Below, piece after piece: positions 22,914-33,755 of a stretch of DNA of 64,000 nt. The translations under genes and the position numbers were made by a program. The stretch comes from Salticus scenicus. Lineage: Eukaryota; Arthropoda; Arachnida; Araneae; Salticidae. The stretch is taken from positions 47,324,653 through 47,388,652 of the forward strand of contig OZ005657.1 in the NCBI GenBank assembly GCA_963930645.1. The letters are read 5' to 3'. Under the pieces are notes generated by a model. The model searched no databases. It saw only the letters and a program-made list of their open reading frames with translations, and was not told the DNA's origin. Numbering within the stretch: the first letter of the stretch is position 1; the number at the start of each line of letters is the position of its first letter.

Positions 22914-23141
22914 CCCGTTAGTAGTCGCTGTAGACAGCGCCACCTATTACAGATTGCGAACTTTTTATTTAACTGTCACCAATAATATTAAGAAGTAATG
23001 TGATCGACGTTTCTTCGATTTTATTTGCGTTTTATACATATCAAATGCCACTTCTAAAAATTTTTGGTGGCTATTGAATAAAAAAATCTGGCAACACTGA
23101 AGGATGGGCGGCAAATCGACCAACTAGCGACTACTAACGGG
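22914..23141. mobile_element. PiggyBac-like MITE with TTAA duplication
   Basis: TIRs CCCGTTAGTAGTCGCT and AGCGACTACTAACGGG are flanked by TTAA at 22910-22913 and 23142-23145. TTAA targets with CCC..GGG termini are the piggyBac signature. The 228-bp interior (GCGCCACCTATTACAGATTG and following) is shared with the element at 40243-40564. Confidence 0.85.
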
Positions 23142-23145
23142 TTAA

Positions 23146-23290
23146 GGAAAGGAATAGACCCTGCTTTGTTTGCTTCCTATTGGTTCAAAGCAAAACGTGT
23201 ACGTTTCAGCTATTGGTCTCCGATTGCGTTTAAGGAAAGGAACAGCCTTCGCGCATGCTCAGATCGTGCGATTTTGGTCTTAAAGAAATA
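23146..23290 (-). promoter_or_regulatory. CCAAT-box pair, possible antisense promoter
   Basis: On the minus strand CCAAT boxes read GAACCAATAGG (about 23183-23177) and GACCAATAGC (about 23216). AAGGAAAGGAA repeats (about 23145 and 23232) and GCGCATGCTC (about 23251) are also present. They would drive transcription toward the candidate exon at 22873. This rests on clustering alone. Confidence 0.25.
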
Positions 23291-23346
23291 GCTTTGTGTT
23301 TTAATATATAAGATGGCCCAGCTGAATGATTTTTTTTTATGCCTTT

Positions 23347-23602
23347 GAGTGATCCCATACCAACTCACCTAAAAAAATAAAAGTAGGTTGCATGACTGAC
23401 TCAGATTTCTCTAAATTAGGTACACAGATTGATGATATAGAGGCATGAAAAAGTCCAAATTTTTAGTTACCTGCTCCACTTATTTATAGATATACAGGTC
23501 CTTGTAGTTTGTCCGCTCCCTCAAAATACCAAGAAATTCATGCTATTTAATTTTTTTTTTTTTTTCTTAAATTTGTGCTCATGTAATATGAAAGTGTTAG
23601 GT
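23347..23602 (-). repeat. Dispersed repeat, inverted relative to 27371-27619
   Basis: GAGTGAT..CATACCAACTCACCT through CTTATTTATAGATATACAGG to CATGTAATATGAAAGTGTTA. The inverse complement recurs at 27371-27619. About 4 kb separates the pair. Confidence 0.7.
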
Positions 23603-23619
23603 ATCTATGAAAACTAGTT

Positions 23620-24187
23620 ATCCCAGGAATTCAGAAAAAAAAACTACAACAAAAATCGTTAAGGTACAGTACTCTTAAAAGTTCCAACCACAAAAATTTG
23701 ATTTTCCCGATTTTGCTAAAATTGAGACATCAATTCCAAAAAAAGGAAAATAAAACCAAAGGTTTACTCACTTTCTGGTAGAGTACAGGCACTCCTCATA
23801 AATTTACTTATCTAAGGGGTATTAAGGAAATAGCTGAAATTGCAATTTCATTTTTATTAAGCATTTTAATACTTTGTAACAATGTTTAAAAGTCAATCTC
23901 AATATGATTTGATTTCGTCCAGCTGTCTGTCTGACTGTCAGTTTGTCTATCAGTCTGTCTGCCCGCCTCCAGCATCCATAAATATTTTCAGAATTTCTTC
24001 AAAATAATAAACATTATTCAAGTTTACTGCGGAATATTTCCTATTTAAAATGGCATTAATAGACACTGTACAAGGACACCCCCCAAAAATGCCAATGCAT
24101 TGCGTTTTATGAGAGACATTTTTATAAATCACATTTAAATAACTTTCTACTTCAAAATCGAGAATGAAATTGACATTTACTGTTAAT
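23620..24187. other. Intron 1 sequence; short CTGT-rich tract
   Basis: Contains a degenerate CTGT/CAGT tract at 23920-23968. Otherwise nothing recognised. Confidence 0.5.
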
Positions 24188-25195
24188 CAGGGTTGGGGTT
24201 TAGAACGTCTGAAACTGGTTTTGGACAAGACAGGTGGTTTTTACTGTCCAAAAGTGTCCTAAACTGTCCAAAAGTGTCCAAAACCTAAAATTATAAGAAA
24301 TTTTATTCCCTACATTTTCAGTAGCAATTATAATTAGTAATTAAAAGTATTTTATACTGAAAATGTAGACCTTTTTAAGTTAAAAGAAATTTACAATTTA
24401 TAAATATCTATAAAAAAATTTAATTTTAATGACTCAAAAAATTTTCTTACAATAAAAAATATATGATAGGATATTCAAAATGAATAATTTGTCTTTTATT
24501 TTTAATTGCAAAATACTTACATATCCAATATTTTACAGAAATTATTTTTAGAAGTTCTTTCATAAATTACATGCATTCAAAGATACCAAAAATAAAATAT
24601 AAAAGTTATAATTAGGCAATGAAGTATATGCATTTTCAAAAACAGCAGATATGTCCCCCCCTCCCCCTCAAAAAAAAAAAAAAAAAAAAAAAGTATCATT
24701 TAATATTTTTACATATATATATATTTTCTCATTTATTCAAAATAAAATAAAGTATGTTTGTGTAGTTGCACATTTTTAATATTTATTTCAAGATGATTTA
24801 TTGTAAATCTTACGTATATATATAATAATAATATTTATATATTAATTTGTTCTCTTGATATATTTATTCACGTTGCTTATATATACTGTGTATGTGTGTG
24901 TAAATATTATAAACATCAATATTTGAGGTACAATTATCCACATTTTTCCATTAAAGCTTCAGTAATAAAATTTTGCTTTTTAATGTTATAATTGTTAGTA
25001 TATGTATATTTCACTATTATGGAATATACTGGAAAATGTTACAAAACAACAATAATTATAATTTTGCAAATTTTTCAAATATTTGCATAATTTTAATAAA
25101 ATATAATTCTACTAAAAAAATATAGTTTAGGACAGTTTAAGACACCAAGGTTTTGGACAGTACGGTAAAAACCATGGTTTATACCGTGGTAACAA
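24188..25195. mobile_element. hAT-type MITE, CAGGGTTGG family, incomplete
   Basis: Starts CAGGGTTGGGGTTTAG, followed by repeated GTCCAAAAGTGTCC words. The right side (25125-25195) has matching subterminal words (GGACAGTTTAAGACACC, TTTGGACAGTA, a TTTATACCGTGG end) but no CCAACCCTG, so that end is altered or lost. The AT-rich interior is non-coding. Members with intact ends are at 29393 and 33756. Confidence 0.6.
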
Positions 25196-25967
25196 TTTCC
25201 ATAACAAAGTATAAGATTGGTTAAGAATTTAATTAGTTTTTTTGCCTGCCTTTCTGTCCATATTATTTGATAACGAAGCCAAAAAACATTGATGGTTGAA
25301 TGATGCAAAGAGTAATATAGTTGGAAAATGTTAATAATCAATGCAAACTGCATGATTTTTTGTTTTTGTTATTTATTTACTTATTTATTTTATTTTATTT
25401 TTGAGTTTTAAAAACGAAAAACTAACAAAATGTATTTTTTGCATTTTTCAACTAAAAATTAAAATGGGGAAAAAATCAATATTTCGTAAACAAGAACTAA
25501 TTTAATGGTTATGAATTTACTAAATTTAAAAATGGAAAAAAAAAAATAACAAAATAGGTAATGAGTAATTGTTCAAACAAATAATCACTTCTTGCTGGAT
25601 AAAACTTTATTTAAGGAGGGGGGAAGAAAGAATGGTGTTGAATTTGTAAAACCTTTTATTTCAAGAATATTTAACCTTTATAATAAATTATTTTAATTTC
25701 ATTACATTAATCAGAATCTATCCTGTGTTTCAGTTTTCGAAAACATCAAATCTTGCTACAAATAATGTATTTTATTAAGGGTTACTCTATAGCCCTAAAT
25801 TTTTCTGTTGTAAAATAATTTATTTTTATTTTATTAGAAATAAGTCATTGCTCTCTCAGCAATCGACATTTTAAATTAAACTTATAAACTTACTATTCAT
25901 TTTCATGATATTTCAAAAGTAATACCTTCTACACATTAAAATTTACATCATAATGTCCTAAAGTCCA
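25196..25967. other. Intron 1 sequence without recognised elements
   Basis: AT-rich; nothing recognised. Confidence 0.5.
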
Positions 25968-26160
25968 AAAGGCTTCGAGAAATAAAAAAGAAAATCAAAC
26001 TAGTGTCTGGATAATGATTACAAAACTTTGAATAAACACTATAAAACACCGTAAAATGCAATAAACTGACAATTATTGTTTCGGGTTGAAACAATACACG
26101 GCCCTTCACCTGACAAACAAAATAGGCACGAGTGCTGCAGTCAAAGCGGCAACACACCTA
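25968..26160 (-). repeat. PLE end region, inverted copy
   Basis: The inverse complement of this stretch matches 26643-26835 (GCTTTGACTGCAGCACTC, CATTTTACGGTGTTT-like and GTGTCTGGATGA-like blocks). It includes a GGG..CCC stem followed by GAAAC on the minus strand near 26100-26075. The two copies bracket the GIY-YIG remnant. Confidence 0.6.
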
Positions 26161-26419
26161 GAATGGTGTGAGCAGAATTATAAAATAAAAAGAAGAAAAT
26201 AAATAAATAGATTAAAAAAATTTAACAAAATATAAAAAATCTAAAATATTAAATGAAAATCAAACTTATGTGAGTAATTTCCAAGCATCAGACAAGAACA
26301 GAGTGGAAGAAATATTGTTAACAGAATTTTTGAATTTTTAAATATGTAAAAAACTTTATGGATATCCAAATTGGAAGAGGAGACAGGAGATGAAATTACG
26401 TTAGTTTTAGAAAAACAAA

Positions 26420-26650
26420 ACGATGACCATGAACCCAGCAGTGGGGAACAATAGAAGATTTAGAAATCTCTTCATTACGAACATTTCGACAGTGCTCCTT
26501 TATTCTATGATTCAAACACCTCCTAGTTTGACCAATATAACCTAAATTGCATGAAGAACATGCGATTAAATAAATGCCAGAACGGTTTTCAGTAGGAACG
26601 GGATCTTTAAGAGAAGATAATTTAATTTTGTTGACGGGGGCGTTGCAGCT
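26420..26650 (-). pseudogene. PLE GIY-YIG endonuclease fragment, second family
   Basis: The minus strand reads RSGIYLIACSSCNLGYIGQT followed by RRCLNHRIKEHCRN, with the GIY and YIG motifs and the conserved Arg. This sequence is clearly different from the PLE at 17-18 kb, so it belongs to another PLE lineage. Only the nuclease part is present; RT is missing. Confidence 0.75.
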
Positions 26651-26835
26651 TTGACTGCAGCACTCTTGTTTATTTTATTCGCCTGACAAAGGGTCATGTG
26701 TTCTTTTGACTCGAAAAATTGTTATGAGTTTATCGCATTTTATGATGTTTATTAAAAGTTTTGTCATTATTACTTTTAAAGCCAGTTCTGTGGTGCTTAT
26801 TATTAGTGTCTGGATGACTGAATTTCCTCGGTCTC
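26643..26835 (+). repeat. PLE end region, direct copy
   Basis: Counterpart of 25968-26160. Contains CTGACAA (26683-26689), a stem GGGTCA..TGACTC and GAAAA (26713), in the same order as the hairpins at 18.3, 28.5/29.1 and 54.7 kb. Confidence 0.6.
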
Positions 26836-27370
26836 ACAGTAAAAAATCACTTGCAATGTTTTATTTTTGTGGAAAATATTTCTGGTTTAAATATAATGTG
26901 TGTAAATATAATTTATCTGTAATTTTAAATAATTAAAATAAAAAGAAAAGAAAGAAAGGAGATCAAAACAAACATATCATCTGTGTTACGTAGGTCTAAG
27001 CAGATTTGTTATAATATAAATCAAAATTGTAATTATGAAAAATGTCAATGGGGGAAAAAAAAAAGAAATGTGGCATTTAAGTACTATTATCCCGTCAACA
27101 AATAAATTGGTGACGATTTTAATGAATTTGCTTTGAAGTTTATTTCTCTAAATAAACTTAAATTTCATTAAAGCATTAAATTTCATTAATCAAATTCTGT
27201 TATTTTAATAAAAAACAGAGTTAAATTTTAAATGATTTTTTTTTTTTAACTATTGTCTATTTATTACAGCATTTGCTCCATGTTTTTGAGTTGGCAAATA
27301 TAGCTTGCCAGGATAATATGTAAGCAGCAAATTTGGAAATAGGTTCATTTGGAAATACTGACCACTATTG
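26836..27370. other. Intron 1 sequence without recognised elements
   Basis: AT-rich; nothing recognised. Confidence 0.45.
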
Positions 27371-27619
27371 GCTAACACTTTCATATTGCATGAGTACAAT
27401 TTTTAAGGAAAAAAAATTAAATAATATAAATTTTTTGGTATTTTGAGGGAACGGACAAACTTTGAGGACCTATATATCTATAAATAAGTGGAGCAAGTAG
27501 TTAAAAATTTGGACTTTTTCATACCTCTATATCATCAATCTGTGTACCAAATTAAAAAAAAAAAAAATCAGAGTTGTCCATGCAACCCTCATTAGGTGAG
27601 TTGGTATGAAATCACTCCT
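27371..27619 (+). repeat. Dispersed repeat, partner of 23347-23602
   Basis: See 23347; opposite orientation, with scattered substitutions and indels. Confidence 0.7.
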
Positions 27620-27714
27620 TTTTCAGTTTTAAAAATTAATTTTTTGAGTGTATTTTATTACTTTTTTTTTTTTTTTTTTTTTTAATAAATGAAATTATTT
27701 GAGGTGGAAAATAG

Positions 27715-27958
27715 GGCATGGTAGTAATTGATGCTGTACAGATATTCATGCATTTTTTTATTCGTGTGTCACGAATTAAGGGTATTCAATGATGCTTTTC
27801 TTTTTTTAATATCGAGATACTGACCACTGCAGTACAGATTTTCATACATTTTCTGATTCATGTGCCACGAATTAGGGGTATCGAATGATGTTTTTTTTTT
27901 TTTTTTTTTTTTAATATCGGGATACTGACCACTGCAGTACAGATTTTCATGTTTATTA
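27715..27958. repeat. ~105-bp tandem repeat related to 1335-1650
   Basis: GATACTGACCACTGCAGTAC at 27816 and 27921, with a partial unit before (TGCTGTACAGAT at about 27733). The units share the CATGTGCxxC.AATTAGGGGTAT core and T-run with the array at 1335-1650. The last unit is cut by the mariner at 27959. Confidence 0.6.
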
Positions 27959-28142
27959 TTAGGAGTACGAATAAGTTTCTGCCATTTGACAAAAAATGGC
28001 CGAACCAGAAGGTTATGTTGAAATTGTCAGATGTAACACGTAATATCATAAGTTTTGTCATCTGGTAACAACATAATCTTGAAGTATTAGTGACTCCTTA
28101 TCAGTATCATATATATATATATATATTTTTTTTTGTGCAAAA

Positions 28143-28493
28143 ATGTCAAGTTTTGTGCCGAATAAGCATCATTTGCAGAAACTTTTCATTTACTTCTTTA
28201 ATTTGAAGAAATCTGCAGCTGAGGTGCATCGATTGCTTGTAGAAACATATGGTGAGGCTCCTTTATGTGAGAGAAGTTGTCGGGAGTGGTTTCAAAAGTT
28301 TAAAAATGGTAAGTTTGACGGAAAAGACAAAGAATGCAGTGGAAAGCCAAAAGTGTACAAAGACTCAGAATTGGAAGTATTATTTGAGGAAGATTCGTCC
28401 CAAATGCAAAAAGAACTTGCACATATATTAGAAGTGACTCAGCAAGCAATTTCACATTGTTTAAAATTGTTGGAAATGATAAACATATATTAA
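28143..28493 (+). pseudogene. mariner transposase, N-terminal HTH part
   Basis: From ATG 28143 the frame reads an HTH region with FNLKKSAAEVHRLLVETYGE, then RSCREWFQKFKNGKFDGKDK, GKPKVYKDSELEVLFEED and LEVTQQAISHCLKLLEMI, all typical mariner DNA-binding motifs. Homology stops at about 28480, where the palindromic insertion starts; the following codons are foreign. Confidence 0.88.
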
Positions 28494-29248
28494 AAATTGT
28501 TTAGAAAGCTTTTCGCCACAACGTTATGGTATCTTCAGGTAATTTTTTACACAAACAAAGAATAGACAGCATTTTATATAACAAAGGAACTTGATACGGT
28601 TCTAGTCAAAAAAGGATAGCTTGTACTCAATATGATGAGTCCATTAGTTGCATGAATTCAGGAAACAAGGTTGAGTTCCAGTAGGGTCACACTAGGGATA
28701 CATGTCATAAAGTCTTGTAGAAGATACATAATCTGGAAAAAGAAGATTGGAGGTTTCCGATAACAACTTGCAGTGTAGTTATATGAATTTAGGAAATAAG
28801 GTTGCGTTTCATTAGGGTTAAATTCATGTGACTACGTAACTACGCTGCAAGTTATTATTGGGAACCTCCAGTCTTCTTTTTCAAGATTATGTATCTTCTA
28901 CAAGACTTTGATATTTATCTGTAGTGTAACCCTACTGGAACTCAACCTTCTTTCCTGAATTCATGCAACTAATGGACTCATCATATTGTGTACACGCTGT
29001 CTTTTTTTTAATTGAAATGTATCAAGTTCCTTTGTTATATAAAATGCCGTCTACTCTTTGCTTGTGTAAAAAATTACCTGAAGATGCCATAATGTCGTGG
29101 AGAAAAACTTTCTAAACAATTTTTAATAAATTTTAATACATGTTTTAAAGTGTTTTTATAATATATGTTTATTACTATGTTAACACGTGAATTCAATACG
29201 AATTTTAAACTTTAAGAAGTTTTTTATTTTAATTATGTTGGGAATGAT
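28481..29248. mobile_element. Palindromic PLE-like insertion inside mariner
   Basis: Arms 28485-28810 and 28820-29140 are inverse complements. Near each outer end is a stem flanked by CTGAAGA and GAAAA (right arm 29078-29106; left arm, minus strand, 28538-28510). The mariner sequence TTGGAAATGAT before the insert is repeated as TTGGGAATGAT at 29238-29248, an imperfect target duplication. No protein is encoded. PLE identity is inferred from the arm layout shared with 17446-18366. Confidence 0.6.
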
Positions 29249-29392
29249 TCAAAAATAAAGGAATTGGGCTCCATATGAACTGAAGCCAAGTCGGCATGTT
29301 GCAGTGCTGGTCAAAATCTATTTGAAAACACTTAAGTGGGAAGTCCTACCCCACCCGCTGTATTCACCAGACATTGTCCCTTCTGATTATCA
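29249..29392 (+). pseudogene. mariner transposase, central fragment
   Basis: Continues the HTH-end motif (MIQK, NWAPYEL), then jumps to HVAVLVKIYLKTLKWEVLPH and YSPDIVPSDYH, which holds the third catalytic Asp. The stretch normally between, with the first two Asp, is deleted, and a stop is present. Interrupted at the DYH codons by the hAT MITE. Confidence 0.85.
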
Positions 29393-30815
29393 CAGGGTTG
29401 GCAGGTTTTTGACACGTGACAGTTTTTGATGGTTTAACCCATGGTTAAAACCGTCATGTCAAAAACCTCCTTGTCAAAAACCTGTATTTATAATTTAATT
29501 GTCATGTAAAAACTTAGTTTAACGAAATATAGTTCATAAAGATTTTTTGAAAAGTAAATGGATTGATGTTCTTTTTGTTACAACATTCTGATTAATATAA
29601 AAAACGAAACTTTAAGCTTTTAAAATTTTATTATGAATTATATCTATGCTCATTCGAAATATGCTGTAATACTTTTACATATTACTACGAAATTTATTCG
29701 TAACTATAACTATGCTTAATATAGTATATATTGAACTTAGTTATGTGATACTTATATAGTTGTTTAAAAAAGATATTATTTATAAGTAGGTTTTAAAAGG
29801 TAAAGATATTAAAGTTTTTTAGAAAAATATTATAACATTTTGATTAATATAAAAACAAAAGTTTAGGCTCCTAAAAATTTATGATTTATAAATCATTCAT
29901 TGATCATTTTGATTGATAAATCATTTTATTTGCAATACAACATTGTACATTTCAATTTTTTTAGTATTGAGCTTTTTAGTGTTATGTATTCAATCAGTAA
30001 AATAAAAATGCATAGCCTATTTTATAGAAACATATAACTTTTTTTTTTTTTTTTTTTTTTTTTTAATGGCTGCTGATATTGTAAGTTTTTAAGAAAAAGC
30101 AATAATTCTGAATGTTAAACAAACGTCTGAAGTTCTTATAATTACCGTGAGAAAAGAGAAATATGAATGCTTTCTAGACATGTATAAACTGTAATAAATT
30201 TAATATTTACTCGTGCAGATTCAGCCTTACTCCGAAAACACTGAACATCAATAGTCCAAGCTATAAACATTTACAAATATTTATACAATCAATAATAATA
30301 AATAGATAAAAATTTATTAATAAATGATAAGTGTAATAAATATAGATTCTAAATATAACTATTTTCAAATTTCATATTAATTTACTGCCCACATATATTG
30401 TGTTTTACTTAAAAAAAAAAAAAAAAAAAAATCCAGTATTCCTGTATTTTTATAGCTTATGTTAAAATTCATAAGTAACTTTGGAATTTTAGAATTTCAT
30501 TAATATTTATATAAATAAATATAAACATCAAAATATGTCTATGCATACTTTGTATACATTTCTTAGATTATAAACCAGTATATTTACCCAAATTTTTATA
30601 AATTATCTACAAATTGTTTTAAGATTTGCTAATTTATAAACAGTATAATATTTAGATATTCACTTGTATATGGCAAATATTACTAAATCCTATTTCTAAC
30701 CAGATTCTAGCTCATTTATAGATTTTGAGTTTAAACAACACAGGTTTTTGATGTTAGAGGTTTATGACGGGTTTTTGATGGTTTAAACCCTTGTCATGTC
30801 AAAAACCCAACCCTG
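29393..30815. mobile_element. hAT-type MITE, CAGGGTTGG family, intact ends
   Basis: 1423 bp, begins CAGGGTTGG and ends CCAACCCTG, flanked by the exact 8-bp duplication GATTATCA (29385-29392 and 30816-30823). Removing it plus one duplication restores the mariner codons PSDYHLF, which fixes the borders. Subterminal words TTTTTGAC, CATGTCAAAAACC and GGTTTAA occur at both ends. The interior is AT-rich and non-coding. Confidence 0.93.
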
Positions 30816-30823
30816 GATTATCA

Positions 30824-31019
30824 CTTGTTCTAGTCGATGGCACATGATCTGTCTGAGCAGTGCTTTACATCAGATGGAGATTTCAAAAATTGGGTTGATT
30901 CATGGGTGACCTCAAAAGATGAAGAGTTCTTCTGACATGGTATCCAAATGCTGTCAGACAGATGGAAAAAGTAGTGGCTACCAATGGCCAATACTTTGAG
31001 TAAAATGTAATGTACCATT
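30824..31019 (+). pseudogene. mariner transposase, C-terminal fragment
   Basis: Reads MAHDLSEQCFTSDGDFKNWV, SWVTSKDEEFF, a stop, then HGIQMLSDRWKKVVATNGQY, matching mariner C-termini up to the natural end before the right TIR. One in-frame stop. Confidence 0.85.
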
Positions 31020-31081
31020 CTTTCATAATAAATTCCTAATTTTTGATAGAAAATGGCAGAAACTTATTTGTATCCCTAATA

Positions 31082-31511
31082 TTTTATTGTTTGTTTCATG
31101 ATTGCTTCTGTACAGCTTTTCTTTCATTTTCAAATTCATGCAAGGTTGTAATGTTGGAAATTTGTGGAAAATCTTAGAGTTATGCATCATTTATAACAAT
31201 AAATTTTAGGTGCTAAAACTTAAAAACCCTCTGTAATTTTTTTTCGTGGTGAAGTAGCTCAAATTTCTATTACAGTTTTAAATGTTCGTTTTATTAATCT
31301 TAAAAATATGCTTAATTTGTTTCAGTGAATTTCAAAACAAGCACCAGAGCAAAACAATAGTTTATTTTCTGAAAATGTATTTTTGATGTTTTATAATGAT
31401 TCACAGTGTATTGATTCGCAATAACGACTTATCCCATGAGCTGTATATCGGGAGTAGCAATGGGTGCCCGTGCCTTATAGTAAAGCTGTTTCCAGTTGTT
31501 TGTGTCCTAGA
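31082..31511. other. Intron 1 sequence without recognised elements
   Basis: AT-rich; nothing recognised. Confidence 0.45.
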
Positions 31512-31660
31512 TTACTGTAGATTTTCTGAGGGGAGAATAGATTTGTAAATGTCTTTCATGTATAATTCTAGGCAGTAGTTCGGGTCTTCAGACTTATTTA
31601 CTATAGGTCTGAGCGATGGGGGATTTTTATGGTTGATATTCCCTTCACGATATTCTATAA
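31512..31660 (-). pseudogene. PLE reverse transcriptase, inverted fragment
   Basis: The minus strand reads FIEYREGNINHKNPPSLRPI followed by VNKSEDPNYCLELYMKDI, resembling the fingers region (LRPIV) of PLE reverse transcriptases. It abuts a plus-strand RT fragment, again a head-to-head PLE arrangement. Confidence 0.55.
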
Positions 31661-32102
31661 ATTTCACTAAGATGTTTATCCAAACTTTATGCAATAGTAC
31701 CTTTAACTATAATGACACCTTCAACAGTTACAACGTAAAAGATTTATACCCTTCAATAAACATACCTAAAATTGCTCTAATCATCAACTCCAAAATCATT
31801 GAACTTTATGGTGACAATAAAATTAGCGAAACTCTTATCCGTACCAATAATCTATTACTTAACGAATTCTACTTTGCCTTTATCATACAATATACAAACA
31901 AACTCAAGATGTCCCAATGGGATCTCCCATATCGGGGCTTATAGCAGAACTAAAAATGAGATTATTTGAAAACCAAGCATTAAATATCATCAATCATTGT
32001 AAACTATGGACTAGATATGTCAATGACATTTTTACCATTATCCCTGATCACATTAACCCAGACTATCTTCTAAATAACCTAAATAAACTAATAGCTATTT
32101 AA
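31660..32102 (+). pseudogene. PLE reverse transcriptase palm fragment
   Basis: Reads YNVKDLYPSINIPKIALIIN (first catalytic Asp), then NEFYFAFIIQYTNKL, then in a second frame MGSPISGLIAELKMRLFE and LWTRYVNDIFTIIP (catalytic YxDD seen as YVND). The MGSPISGL block is characteristic of Penelope-like RTs. A frameshift near 31915 and missing ends make it a fragment. Confidence 0.8.
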
Positions 32103-32465
32103 AGGAAGTACACATTGCAACAGAAAAATGCAGCCGTTAACTTGTTGTTTAATATTAGAAAGTTTGTTTTTCTAGTAGATTTTATTTATTTTCATTTTTA
32201 TTTATTCTAAGAAAATGAATGTTCAAACTTTACCCTGACAGCCAAAATTTCCACCTGAACATCGTTCGCGCGTTCGGACATATTTTGCATCCCTGCTTAT
32301 TTTATTAAGAGTGTCTGTGTGTGTGTGTGGGGGGGGGGACAAAAGCTTTGATAAATAATAAATATAATTATTACAGATTGCATTTAATTCAAATTAATCT
32401 ATACATAATATAGACATATTATGCCATAACATAAATAACAGTAATAAATACATATCTGTATAGCA
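32103..32465. other. Intron 1 sequence without recognised elements
   Basis: A TG/G tract lies at 32310-32338. Otherwise nothing recognised. Confidence 0.5.
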
Positions 32466-32724
32466 CAGTGGTCGGCAAACTGCGGCTTGCGAGCCACATG
32501 TGGCTCTTTGGCCACTTCAGCATGGCTCTTTCACAAAATAATACACAAGAACATGCACTTATATTACGATTGAAATTTTGTGAAAAATAAAAATTGTGAA
32601 TTTAAAATGGAATTGATTGAGACTTCGCATTTATTCAAAACTAAAATGGCCTATTGACCTGTATTTTCAAGGAAAAAATGTCTTATAACGAGAAATCAAG
32701 TTTGGAGAGACAATATACAGCTAA

Positions 32725-33747
32725 ATGAATATCATTCAGCACTATCATCGTGTCAATGATGCAAGGAAGAAAGCAGTTCGGGAGCTTCAGAAAAGACAAG
32801 AAAAAGCAAGTTCTGTATTTAATTACTGGGTTAAATTCCCCAATAATGTTAATATTGCAAGTTTTGTAGTTGGTCAAGAGATTGATATGAAAAGTAAAAC
32901 ATACACAATCGGCGAATACATAAAATGGAATTTTATAAATGCCTCTTAATTTGGAATTTTAAGAACGAAGCAGATATTTTAAAATAAATTAAAGAATAAA
33001 TGTTGTCTTTGAAAATAGTGAATGATAGAACAGTTAAAGTGTTTTTGAATAGAATTAACCCATAAGTTAAAAATCTTAAATATGTTTCAATTTTACCAAT
33101 AGTATTGACGAATCTTGAGACATAAATGATACACAGTGTGTTTCACTTTTTGTATAGTTTATTTCATCTACAGGTCCTAAAGAATATTTTAGATTATTGT
33201 CACTCAAATTTCAAACACATAGAGAAGATATAGCAAATATTGTAATTGAGTACTTTCAAAATCATCATATTCTCACAAAGTCGTAGCCAGAAAAAATGTC
33301 ACTTTTGGATGGGGTTCTAGTGTTATTACATAATGTTGAGTGTTAAAAATGATGTACAGCTAAAAAATTTTTCCTCAAATTTCCTTTTTTTTTGGGGGGG
33401 GGGGGGGGAGGGGGGTGTCCTGTGGCTACGGCATTGATATTGCTCTAAATAAATTTGGCTCAAACAGATTCGATGAAAAGTATGACCAATGTAAGAAGCT
33501 AGATGGTTGCTATTTTGAAAGAGAAAATTAATCACAGCTATTTAGGTACTTAACATTGTATTATTTACCAAGAAGCAGGATTGTGTGCTGATATTTTCAG
33601 AAGAAATTTATAAAGTTATGGAAGTGGCTGGTGATTAAGATTAACCACTCATTACAGCTCAATGTTTAATCATCACCAATTTAAGGAATTGTTAGTTTAA
33701 ATTAAGAGTGAATATACAGATCTTTTACTGTATAAAAAGGAGCATTA
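32725..33747 (+). pseudogene. hAT transposase, N-terminal and central part
   Basis: Reads ASSVFNYWVKFPNNVNIASF, then a KSKTYTIGEYIKWNFINAS block and NFKNEADILK. After breaks, TGPKEYFRLLSLKFQTHRED and IVIEYFQNHHI appear (about 33150-33270), and FNHHQFKELL and SEYTDLLLYKKE near the MITE. These match the GTF2IRD2/ZBED5-like hAT transposase layout. Several stops and frameshifts and a G-run insertion near 33396 break it. Confidence 0.7.
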
Positions 33748-33755
33748 ATTCTGAA

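Larger units (their letters stand above)
27959..31079 (+). mobile_element. mariner transposon carrying two nested insertions
   Basis: TIRs TTAGGAGTACGAATAAGTTT (27959) and, inverse, AAACTTATTTGTATCCCTAA (ending 31079) are flanked by TA (27957-27958 and 31080-31081). The transposase is split into 28143-28480, 29241-29392 and 30824-31010 by a PLE-like palindrome and a hAT MITE. Its middle, including two of the three catalytic Asp, is deleted. Without insertions the element would be under 1 kb. Confidence 0.9.
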
